Assembly (NCBI GenBank): GCA_965221215.1
Contig: OZ244872.1
Location: 1,302,001 to 1,366,000 of the forward strand
DNA from: Aldehydirespirator sp965221215
GTDB taxonomy: Bacteria; Actinomycetota; Acidimicrobiia; Acidimicrobiales; Aldehydirespiratoraceae
Length of the DNA: 64,000 nucleotides
Reading direction: 5' to 3'
Positions 50,357 to 57,415 of this stretch are shown piece by piece (the stretch's first letter is position 1; each line of letters starts with the position of its first letter). Under the pieces are notes generated by a model. It searched no databases. It had not been told where the DNA came from and was given only the letters and a program-made list of their open reading frames with translations. The position numbers were made by a program, and so were the translations under genes.

Positions 50357-50400
50357 GTGCGCAGTCTCACCGGTGCCCGCACAATCTGAAACTTGCACCT

Positions 50401-51342
50401 TCAACTTGTGCGGCTTGGGATCGGGGGGTGTTCTGTGGCCGTACGCCAAGCGGGGAGGATGTCGGACGCCTTGGCGGGGGCTTCTAGCCAGGCGATGCGC
50501 CGGTCGCGGCGGAACCAGCGCTCCTGGCGGCGGGCGAAGCGGCGGGTGCGGATGACGGCCAGGTTCAGGGCTTCGTCGAGGGCCAGCTCCCCTCGCAGAT
50601 GGGCCAGCAGCTCCTTGTAGCCGAGGGCCTGCGACGCGGTGCGGGAGATCGGGCCGGCGTCCAGCGACCGCACCTCGTCGAGGAAGCCGTCGGCCATCTG
50701 ACGGCGGTAGCGGTCGGCGATGCGCTCGTCGAGGCGGTCTCGCTCCCAGCGCAGGCCGACCTGCACGAACGGCGTGGACGGGTAGTGGGCCAGGCCGGGC
50801 CCGTACGACGAGAACGGCCTGCCGCTGCCCAGAGTCACCTCCAAGGCCCGCAGGATGCGACGCCGGTTCGACGGTTCCATGCGGGTTGCCGCCACCGGGT
50901 CGAACTCTTGCAGACGGCGATGCAGGGCCCCCGTGTCGGCTTCTGCCTCGAGTTCGCCTCTGACCTGCGGGTAGCGGCCTGGAATCTCCAGATTGTCGAT
51001 CACGGCTCGCACATAGAGGCCGGTTCCGCCCACCAGCACGGGCACGCCGCCTCGGCCGCGGATCTCACCGATCACGGCGCGGGCCCGGGCCTGGAACTCG
51101 GCCACCGCGAACTCCTCGCCGGGCTCCACCACATCGATCAGGTGGTGGGGGATCTCGGCTTGCTCGGCATCGGAGGGTTTGGCGGTCCCGATGTCCATGC
51201 CCCGGTACACCTGCATCGAGTCGAGCGATACGATCTCCGCGCCGCCGACGATCCGGGCTGTCGCCATCGCCAGATCGGACTTGCCGGAAGCGGTCGGACC
51301 AACAATGACCAGCGGCCGCTCCGCAAGCTGTGGCGATGTCAC
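50401..51342 (-). CDS. miaA: tRNA dimethylallyltransferase
   Basis: The 313-residue enzyme adds a dimethylallyl group to A37 of tRNAs reading UNN codons. P-loop VGPTASGKSDLA and SLDSMQVYRGMDIGTAKP, PHHLIDVVEPGEEF, LVGGTGLYVRAV, and late GYKELLAHLRGE with RRFARRQERWFRRD are all family features. The GTG at 51342 lies 8 bases after the miaB stop. MiaB, encoded upstream, acts on the product, so the two steps of tRNA position 37 modification are co-transcribed. Confidence 0.96.
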   Translation of the reverse strand: MTSPQLAERPLVIVGPTASGKSDLAMATARIVGGAEIVSLDSMQVYRGMDIGTAKPSDAEQAEIPHHLIDVVEPGEEFAVAEFQARARAVIGEIRGRGGVPVLVGGTGLYVRAVIDNLEIPGRYPQVRGELEAEADTGALHRRLQEFDPVAATRMEPSNRRRILRALEVTLGSGRPFSSYGPGLAHYPSTPFVQVGLRWERDRLDERIADRYRRQMADGFLDEVRSLDAGPISRTASQALGYKELLAHLRGELALDEALNLAVIRTRRFARRQERWFRRDRRIAWLEAPAKASDILPAWRTATEHPPIPSRTS

Positions 51343-51350
51343 CGCCGCGG

Positions 51351-52943
51351 TCAGCTTGCCGCCGACACCGGGATGCGGCGACGGCTCATCGAGTGCTCCG
51401 CCGGTGGTTCCTCGACGGCGAGCAGCTGCCCTTGCAGGAAGTTGGCCGCAGACTCGGTGATCTCGACCTGTGCGTAGGTGCCGGGTGCGGGACACTCCCC
51501 GTTGGGCGCGGCGAAGTGCACCAGCGTGTTGCGGCGGGTGCGCCCGGTGGCGACGGCGGGGTCCTTCTTGCTCGGTCCCTCCACGACGACCTCCTCGATC
51601 CGGCCGATCCGGGCCTCGTTGGCGAGGCGGCTGGAGCGCTCGATCACCCGCCGGAGCCGCTCGTAGCGGTTGACGGACACGTCGTGGGGCACGAAGCGGG
51701 CCTCCATGTCGGCCGCGGCGGTGCCGGGGCGGGACGAGAAGATGAACGTGAAGGCGCTGTCGTAGCGGGCCTCGGCCGCCACCTCGAGGGTCTGCTCGAA
51801 GTCGCGCTCGGTCTCGCCGGGGAACCCGACGATGATGTCGGTGGACACGGCCAGATCGTTGACCGCGGCCCGTGCCGCCCGGAGCCGGTCCAGGTAGCGC
51901 TCAGCCGTGTATCCCCGCCGCATGGCCCGCAGCACGGCGTCGCTGCCCGACTGCAGCGGCAGGTGCAGATGCTCGCACACCGCCGGCGCCTCGGACATGG
52001 CCGCAATGGTCTCGGGGCGCAGATCCTTGGGATGCGGGCTGGTGAAGCGCACCCGCCGGATGCCGTCGATCTCCCCCACCGCCCGCAGCAGGTCGGCGAA
52101 CAGCGGCCGGGCTCGCCGGTCGGCCGGCCAGGCCGGCCCGCACCACCAGGCGTCGTCTGCGGCTTCGCGTCGGCCGTTCGCGCCTGCGCCTGCACCGATC
52201 CAGGCCGACCGCTCCACCATCGCGTCGTCTGCGGCTTTCCGATGACGGCTTTCGATGGCGCCGGCATCGGGGGTTCGCCCGCTGGCGCTGCCCCGCCGCG
52301 ACAGGGCGAGGTCGCGGCCGTAGCTGTTGACGTTCTGGCCCAGCAGTGTGATCTCGCTGATGCCCTCGGCGGCCAGGGCCCGCACCTCGGCCACCAGCTC
52401 GCCGAAGGGCCGGCTGATCTCGGGGCCGCGCACGGCGGGCACGATGCAGAAGGTGCAGCTGTTGTCGCAGCCGATCTGGATGGTGACCCAGGCGGAGTGC
52501 TCGGCCTTGCGGCGTGCGGGCAGGGCCGACGGGAAGGCTTCTACGTCCTCCCGAACTGTCTCGTTGAGGATCTCCACCACCGGGCCGTGCTGGCGGGCCT
52601 GTTCGATCAAATCGGCGGCCCGATGCACATTGTGGGTGCCGAACACCACATCCACATGGCCGGCCCGCTGTCGCACGATCTCGCGATCCTTTTGGGCGAG
52701 GCAGCCCGCCACCGCGATCAGCGCACCGGGACGCTCCGCCTTCACCGCCTTGAGCCGGCCCAGCGCGCCGTACAGCTTGTTGTCGGCGTTCTCGCGGATG
52801 CAGCAGGTGTTGAGCACCATCACATCGGCAGCCTCCAGGGTGGCGGCCCGCTCATACCCGTCATCTTCGAGCAGCCCCGCGATCCGCTCGGAGTCGTGCT
52901 CGTTCATCTGGCACCCGAAGGTGCGGATGGCATAGGTCCGCAC
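51351..52943 (-). CDS. miaB: tRNA-2-methylthio-N6-dimethylallyladenosine synthase with a repeat-bearing insertion
   Basis: The 530-residue radical SAM methylthiotransferase has auxiliary cluster cysteines Cys11, Cys47 and Cys81. The radical SAM triad is Cys159, Cys163 and Cys166 (GCDNSCTFC), and GQNVNSYGRD and a C-terminal TRAM domain follow. Family members are about 440-480 residues. The excess is an insertion at about residues 211-279, directly after GQNVNSYGRD, containing two 24-residue repeats beginning RKAADDA and REAADDA. The start is GTG at 52943, 6 bases after a TAGCCT hexamer, suggesting a leaderless message. Confidence 0.95.
   Translation of the reverse strand: MRTYAIRTFGCQMNEHDSERIAGLLEDDGYERAATLEAADVMVLNTCCIRENADNKLYGALGRLKAVKAERPGALIAVAGCLAQKDREIVRQRAGHVDVVFGTHNVHRAADLIEQARQHGPVVEILNETVREDVEAFPSALPARRKAEHSAWVTIQIGCDNSCTFCIVPAVRGPEISRPFGELVAEVRALAAEGISEITLLGQNVNSYGRDLALSRRGSASGRTPDAGAIESRHRKAADDAMVERSAWIGAGAGANGRREAADDAWWCGPAWPADRRARPLFADLLRAVGEIDGIRRVRFTSPHPKDLRPETIAAMSEAPAVCEHLHLPLQSGSDAVLRAMRRGYTAERYLDRLRAARAAVNDLAVSTDIIVGFPGETERDFEQTLEVAAEARYDSAFTFIFSSRPGTAAADMEARFVPHDVSVNRYERLRRVIERSSRLANEARIGRIEEVVVEGPSKKDPAVATGRTRRNTLVHFAAPNGECPAPGTYAQVEITESAANFLQGQLLAVEEPPAEHSMSRRRIPVSAAS
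52107..52313. repeat. in-frame insertion in miaB with a 72-bp direct repeat
   Basis: CGTCGTCTGCGGCTT occurs at 52151 and 52223, an offset of 72 bp, inside longer similar flanks (CAGGCCGGCC versus CAGGCCGACC). The block keeps the miaB frame and encodes residues with no place in the family. Confidence 0.75.
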
Positions 52944-52949
52944 ACCCCC

Positions 52950-52955
52950 AGGCTA
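52950..52955 (-). promoter_or_regulatory. candidate -10 element of a leaderless miaB promoter
   Basis: TAGCCT on the minus strand is 6 bases before the miaB GTG. No ribosome site is visible. Confidence 0.45.
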
Positions 52956-52985
52956 CGCCCCCGACCCCCACCAACCCGCAAGCCC

Positions 52986-53129
52986 CAAGAGGCCGAGCGG
53001 ATAGACCCGCCCGCCTTGCGGATCCCGCAGAGTGCGCAGCGAGGCCGTGGGCTGTGATGCCGGGGTTTGGGCGGCCCGTGAGCGCAGCGAACAAGAGCGG
53101 GGGTGGCAACGCCGCGCCGACCCCGCTGC
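52986..53129 (+). repeat. dispersed palindromic repeat, long copy
   Basis: It starts AAGAGGCCGAGCGGATAGAC, continues GCAGCGAGGCCGTGGG, then CGGCCCGTGAGCGCAGCGAA followed by CAAGAGCGGG, and ends near GACCCCGCTG. Its core is identical to the copies at 57.2-57.4 kb. It occupies most of the 244-bp gap between miaB and the coiled-coil protein gene. Confidence 0.8.
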
Positions 53130-53187
53130 CGCATTACATTGTTGAGTCCCGGCGGCTAAAGATCCCCGATCAGCCTGGGAGGCAGGC

Positions 53188-54024
53188 ATGAGCCGCGATG
53201 AACGAACGCAACCGCCCGGCGGCGCCGAGGCGGGTAGCCGGGCTGCCCGGAGTCCTGCCAGCAGGAGGCCGGGTGGGGCCATCCCCACACAGCGAAGGAC
53301 CTTGCTCTCGGTGGCGGGCGCGGTCGTGATTCTCGTCGCCGCGGTGGTCGTCTGGATGCAGACCCGAGGGGACGGTCCAGCATCGGACGCGGGTGTCGCC
53401 GCGGCGGTGAGCCGGGCGGAGGTCGCTGAGAGCCGGGCCGCCGAAGCCGAGGAGGCCGCGGCGGCTGACCGCGCCGCGGCGGCCGCCCTGAGAACCGACG
53501 CGCAGGCCACCACCGCAGTGGTGGAGAAGCTCCAGGCCGATCTCGAAGCCACTCAGCAAGCCCACCGCGATGCCATCTCCGCGGCCGGGCGCGACGCTGA
53601 CCAGGCTGAGGCGCAGCTGGCGAGCCTCCGCGACTTGCTAGACGCCGCCACGCAGGAGGCCACCGCCGCGGCAGCCGCTCTCGACGAAGCCGAGCAGACG
53701 CTGCAAGACAACCAGGCCAGCCGCGAGTGGTGCAACGAGCAGCTGGCCCATGCCAACCCGATGCGCCAACTACAGGAGATCGCCGAGGAGATCGTGGGCG
53801 CGGCCGCGCCGGACCTGCCGGTGTTGGGAGAGGGCGAGCAGCTGGCCCCGATCCCCTCCGACGAGAGGCTGTTGCCGTGGCTGTCGGGCCCGGATGTGCT
53901 GCGGATCGTCTTCGACGAGATGCGCTTCTACCAGCAGGCCCGGTTCGACTTCCTGGAGCGGGAGTGCGGCCTGGGCGAGCACGCGGCCCCGACGGAAGCA
54001 GAGGCAGCCGAGAGCCAGGCGTGA
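53188..54024 (+). CDS. membrane-anchored coiled-coil protein, function unknown
   Basis: The 278-residue protein has a cytoplasmic basic/proline-rich N-terminus, one transmembrane segment (residues about 38-57) and a long Ala/Glu-rich helical region (about 70-175) with heptad-like spacing. A compact C-terminal region follows, including REWCNEQLAHANPMRQLQEIAEEIV and LLPWLSGPDVLRIVFDEMRFYQQARFDFLEREC. I do not recognise a family. The ATG at 53188 has GGGAGG upstream. It stands between miaB and msrB, where recX or other recA-linked genes often occur. The terminal cysteines and helix-rich end suggest a protein-interaction domain outside the membrane. Confidence 0.75.
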   Translation: MSRDERTQPPGGAEAGSRAARSPASRRPGGAIPTQRRTLLSVAGAVVILVAAVVVWMQTRGDGPASDAGVAAAVSRAEVAESRAAEAEEAAAADRAAAAALRTDAQATTAVVEKLQADLEATQQAHRDAISAAGRDADQAEAQLASLRDLLDAATQEATAAAAALDEAEQTLQDNQASREWCNEQLAHANPMRQLQEIAEEIVGAAAPDLPVLGEGEQLAPIPSDERLLPWLSGPDVLRIVFDEMRFYQQARFDFLERECGLGEHAAPTEAEAAESQA

Positions 54025-54056
54025 GACTCGGGGCCTGGATGGCAGGCGCCGCGCCC

Positions 54057-54491
54057 TCAAGCTTGGCAGGCCTCCTTGCTGGCGTCGTCGGTGCCAGGCT
54101 CTAGGCGTAGCGAGGCCGAGTTCATGCAGTAGCGGTCGCCGGTGGGCTGGGGGCCGTCGCCGAAGCGGTGACCCAGGTGGGCGCCGCAGTTGGCGCAAAC
54201 AGCCTCCTCCCGGACCATTCCGAAGCTGCGGTCGGTGCGGATCTCCACCATGTCGGGGTCGAGCGCCTCCCAGAAGCTGGGCCAGCCGGTGCCGGACTCG
54301 TACTTGGTGTCGCTGGAGAACAGCGGCACGTCGCACACGATGCAGTGGTAGGTGCCGTCGTCGTGGCAGTTCCAGTACTCGCCGGTGAAAGCCCGCTCGG
54401 TGCCGGCCTGCTGGGTGACCTTGTACTGCTCGGGGGTGAGCCGGTTCCGCAGGTCGGCGTCGTCGAAGGTCTGGCGAACCGAAGATGTCAT
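54057..54491 (-). CDS. msrB: peptide methionine-R-sulfoxide reductase
   Basis: The 144-residue repair enzyme reduces methionine-R-sulfoxide. Zinc cysteines are Cys50/Cys53 and Cys99/Cys102. The catalytic cysteine is Cys122 in RYCMNSASL, with the flanking GTGWPSFWEAL and LGHRFGDGPQPTGDRYC motifs. The ATG at 54491 has AAGGAG 6 bases upstream, which excludes longer upstream frames. It converges on the coiled-coil gene and is divergent from recA. Confidence 0.96.
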   Translation of the reverse strand: MTSSVRQTFDDADLRNRLTPEQYKVTQQAGTERAFTGEYWNCHDDGTYHCIVCDVPLFSSDTKYESGTGWPSFWEALDPDMVEIRTDRSFGMVREEAVCANCGAHLGHRFGDGPQPTGDRYCMNSASLRLEPGTDDASKEACQA

Positions 54492-54721
54492 GGGAGACTC
54501 CTTTCTGGTCTTGCGCTCGCGCTTGGCGCCGAAGATTCGCAGGGCCATTGGGGGTTGCCTCGTTGCCGTGGACGGTCCTACGGTAGGCACCGCACGCGGG
54601 CTTCGCGTGGTTCCCGGCCGGCGAACCGAATCCCGCAGTGCCTTGATTGGAGTTATGGCCGGGCGGCTCCATCCCGCTCGGCCGAGCGCGGTTCGCGCCC
54701 TTGTCGGGCGCCGCGGCATGC
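54492..54721. other. non-coding stretch between msrB and the recA promoter
   Basis: I see no gene, hairpin or repeat here beyond the msrB ribosome site at its left end. It contains the msrB promoter presumably, but no clear -10/-35 pair. Confidence 0.4.
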
Positions 54722-54751
54722 TTGACATGAACAGGTGTTCGTAACTACACT
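54722..54751 (+). promoter_or_regulatory. recA SOS promoter: TTGACA / TACACT with LexA box in the spacer
   Basis: TTGACA (54722-54727) and TACACT (54746-54751) are separated by 18 bases. A perfect LexA box GAAC-AGGT-GTTC lies at 54729-54740, between them. LexA binding would occlude RNA polymerase. The leader from here to recA is about 165 bases with no other visible element. Confidence 0.85.
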
Positions 54752-54921
54752 GTTGTTATACTCACCGGTGACGATCCGCACGCGAGGCTGGCCGCGAGCC
54801 AGTTGGCAGCCGGGCTTGTCACACCCCCCGCGTAGCTTCAGCGAGCATCCCCGCATCGCCTAACGGCCATCAGATACTCAACCCAGCGCCCTGAGGGGCG
54901 CACCAAACACAGGAGAAGGAA

Positions 54922-55968
54922 GTGGACGATCGACACAAGGCACTCGACATGGCCATGAGCCAGATCGAGAAGCAGTTCGGCCAAGGCTCGGTCATGAAGA
55001 TGGGCGAGAAGGCCACCATGAACATCGAGGCTGTCCCAACCGGGGCGCTGGCACTGGATCTGGCCCTCGGCATCGGGGGCCTGCCCCGGGGCCGAGTCAC
55101 CGAGATCTACGGGCCGGAGTCCTCGGGCAAAACCACCCTGGCCACCCATGTGGTGGCCGAGGCCCAGCGCAACGGCGGCATCTGCGCCTACGTGGACGCC
55201 GAGCACGCCATGGACCCCACTTACGCCAAGGCCATCGGCGTGGACATCGACGAGCTGCTCATCTCGCAGCCCGACACCGGCGAGCAGGCCCTGGAGATCA
55301 CCGACATGCTGATCCGCTCGGGAGCGCTCGACGTGGTGGTGATCGACTCGGTGGCCGCGCTCACCCCGCGAGCCGAGCTCGAGGGCGACATGGGCGACAC
55401 CCATGTGGGCCTGCAGGCCCGGCTCATGTCGCAGGCCCTGCGCAAGCTCACCTCCAACCTCAACAAGTCCAAGACCATCTGCGTCTTCATCAACCAGCTG
55501 CGCGAGAAGATCGGGGTGATGTTCGGCTCGCCGGAGACCACTCCGGGCGGGCGGGCCCTCAAGTTCTACTCGTCGGTGCGGCTCGACATCCGCCGGATCG
55601 AGTCGATCAAGAACGGCATGGAGGTGGTCGGCAACCGCACCCGGGTGAAGGTGGTGAAGAACAAGTGCGCCCCGCCGTTCAAGCAGGCCGAGTTCGACAT
55701 CATGTACGGCCAGGGCATCTCCCGAGAGGGCTCGGTGCTGGATCTTGCGGTGGAGCAGTCCATCGTCAAGAAGTCCGGGGCCTGGTACACCTACGAGGGC
55801 GAGCAGCTCGGCCAGGGCCGCGAGAACGCCAAGGCGTTCCTGCAGGACAACCCCGAGCTGATGGTCGAGATCTCCGACCTGGTCTGGCGGGCGGTGATGC
55901 CCGAACCCGAGCCGGAGCAGGAGTGGGAGCACCCCGAAGCCTCAGAGCCATCAACCGCCGCCGCCTAG
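54922..55968 (+). CDS. recA: recombinase RecA
   Basis: The 348-residue protein forms ATP-dependent filaments on single-stranded DNA and activates LexA cleavage. Walker A is GPESSGKTTLA, and VVIDSVAALTPRAELEGDMGD and GGRALKFYSSVRLDIRR are standard; loop 2 FINQLREKIGVMFGSPETTPGG is intact. No intein is present. The GTG at 54922 follows AGGAGAAGGA. Unlike most actinobacteria there is no recX downstream; a repeat fragment and a GNAT gene follow. Confidence 0.98.
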   Translation: MDDRHKALDMAMSQIEKQFGQGSVMKMGEKATMNIEAVPTGALALDLALGIGGLPRGRVTEIYGPESSGKTTLATHVVAEAQRNGGICAYVDAEHAMDPTYAKAIGVDIDELLISQPDTGEQALEITDMLIRSGALDVVVIDSVAALTPRAELEGDMGDTHVGLQARLMSQALRKLTSNLNKSKTICVFINQLREKIGVMFGSPETTPGGRALKFYSSVRLDIRRIESIKNGMEVVGNRTRVKVVKNKCAPPFKQAEFDIMYGQGISREGSVLDLAVEQSIVKKSGAWYTYEGEQLGQGRENAKAFLQDNPELMVEISDLVWRAVMPEPEPEQEWEHPEASEPSTAAA

Positions 55969-56006
55969 ACGCCTGCTCCGCTCACAGCCGGGCGGAGCCG
56001 ACCGCC

Positions 56007-56056
56007 AAGAGACCGAGCGTATGGGGCAGGTTTCCCGCCCCATACGGGCGAGGCCG
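56007..56056 (+). repeat. dispersed repeat fragment forming a 10-bp hairpin downstream of recA
   Basis: It starts AAGAGACCGAGCG and continues to CATACGGGCGAGGCCG as in intact copies. Within it CGTATGGGGC (56018-56027) and GCCCCATACG (56037-56046) form a perfect 10-bp stem with a 9-base loop, 50 bases after the recA stop. It may act as the recA terminator, though no T-run follows. Confidence 0.6.
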
Positions 56057-56108
56057 GAGTTCTGTGCTGGCTCATCACAAGCCTATGCGACCTGCCGAGC
56101 ATCGCCCG

Positions 56109-56114
56109 TACGCT
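56109..56114 (+). promoter_or_regulatory. candidate -10 element of a leaderless promoter
   Basis: TACGCT is followed by 6 bases and the GTG at 56121. The arrangement duplicates that at 42440-42452. Confidence 0.45.
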
Positions 56115-56120
56115 GCGGTT

Positions 56121-57122
56121 GTGCGGATTGTTGACGCTCGGGAGCTCGATAGCGCGGACTTTGCGGCTGCGCTGACGCTGCAGCAGAGGGTCGACCGCGA
56201 CCGCGACCCCGGCCTGCCGGTCACGCCGGCTGAGGAGTTGCGGGCCGTATTCGACGACGACGCCACCGACCACTGCCGCCATCAGCGCGTCGTCGCCTTG
56301 GCGGGTGCCGAGGCTGCAGCCATCGGGCACGTCGAGCTCAACACCGACGCGGCCAACGCCAACCTGGCCGGCGTGGAGATCACACCCGCCCCCGAGGAGG
56401 TGTCGGCCGCGGTGCTGGCCGAACTGCTGGAGCGGGCCCGAGGCGACGGGCGCAGCTCGATCATCGCCTGGGGCGACCACACCCCGGCCGCCAATGCCTT
56501 CTGGACCGGTCTGGGCGCCGAGCTTCGCTACACAGAGCAGGAATCGCGTCTCGACATGGGCTCGGTGGACGCTGGGCTCATGGCGAAGTGGATCGAGGCC
56601 GGACCCGACGATCTGGAGCTTGTGTACTGGGCCCGGCACTGCCCCACCGAACGGCTCGACGCCCTGGTAGCCACCGCCAACGCCATGAACGACGCCCCCA
56701 CCGACGACCTGGAACTGGCCGACACCATCGTCGACCGGGCCATGGTGCTGGCTGAGATCGAGGCCCGTGCCGCCCGCGGGCTGGAGTGCCGGGGCGTCCT
56801 CGCCGTCACCGCCGACGGCGAGGCGGCCGGATCGACCGAGGTGTTCGTCAACCGCCACCGCCCCGCCGTCTCCTGGCAGTGGTCCACTGTCGTGCTCAAA
56901 GCCCACCGGGGCAGACGCATCGGCCGCTGGCTCAAGGCCGCCATGTGGCAGCGGCTGCGCGACACCGACCCCGAGGTGACCGGCCTTCAGACCGGCAACG
57001 CGGCCAGCAACGCCCACATGCTGGCGATCAACACCGAGATGGGCTTCGTGCCCACCCATCTCATGGGCTGCTGGCAAGCCTCGGCCGAGACGCTGGCTGC
57101 GGCGCTGCGCCGACGGGCTTAG
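56121..57122 (+). CDS. double-domain GNAT-family N-acetyltransferase
   Basis: The 333-residue protein has two GNAT domains. The C-terminal one has the acetyl-CoA-binding region VVLKAHRGRRIGRWLKAAMW and a late TGNAASNAHMLAINTEMGF, typical of MshD-like and tandem actinobacterial GNATs. The N-terminal one is degenerate, with GDHTPAANAFWTGLGAEL. Substrate unknown. The GTG at 56121 follows TACGCT by 6 bases, a leaderless arrangement; an ATG at 56091 is the alternative. It occupies the position after recA where recX would be expected. Its stop lies at the left edge of the first of two adjoining repeat copies. Confidence 0.85.
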   Translation: MRIVDARELDSADFAAALTLQQRVDRDRDPGLPVTPAEELRAVFDDDATDHCRHQRVVALAGAEAAAIGHVELNTDAANANLAGVEITPAPEEVSAAVLAELLERARGDGRSSIIAWGDHTPAANAFWTGLGAELRYTEQESRLDMGSVDAGLMAKWIEAGPDDLELVYWARHCPTERLDALVATANAMNDAPTDDLELADTIVDRAMVLAEIEARAARGLECRGVLAVTADGEAAGSTEVFVNRHRPAVSWQWSTVVLKAHRGRRIGRWLKAAMWQRLRDTDPEVTGLQTGNAASNAHMLAINTEMGFVPTHLMGCWQASAETLAAALRRRA

Positions 57123-57260
57123 AGGCCGAGCGAATAGGTGAGCGAATCCGGTTCATACGGGCGAGGCCGTGGCCCGAGCGGCCCGTGAGCGCAGCGAACA
57201 AGAGCGGGAAAGACACCCTTGCGACGCAACAGACTCTCACCTATTTGCGCTCGCTCTTAG
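57118..57260 (+). repeat. dispersed palindromic repeat, full copy 1
   Basis: It runs from CTTAGAGGCCGAGCG to TTTGCGCTCGCTCTTAG and contains CGAGCGGCCCGTGAGCGCAG and CGAACAAGAGCGGGAA. Its ends are imperfect inverted repeats (TAGAGGCCGAGCG versus TAAGAGCGAGCG). It joins directly to copy 2, and the two fill the gap between the GNAT gene and cinA. Confidence 0.85.
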
Positions 57261-57408
57261 AGGCCGAGCGGATGGATCGGTCCCGCTAGCAATTCACGCA
57301 TGGCGCGGAGCGAGGCCGTGGCCCGAGCGGCCCGTGAGCGCAGCGAACAAGAGCGGGAATGACCCCGCTGCGACGCGACGGGCTTGCATCTGCTCGCGCA
57401 CGCTCTTG
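57261..57408 (+). repeat. dispersed palindromic repeat, full copy 2
   Basis: It begins AGGCCGAGCGGATGGATCGG and has the same core as copy 1 (CCGTGGCCCGAGCGGCCCGT and GAGCGCAGCGAACAAGAGCG). It then reads GAATGACCCCGCTGCGACGC and ends GCTCGCGCACGCTCTT, 8 bp from the cinA stop. Confidence 0.85.
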
Positions 57409-57415
57409 GTTGCGA

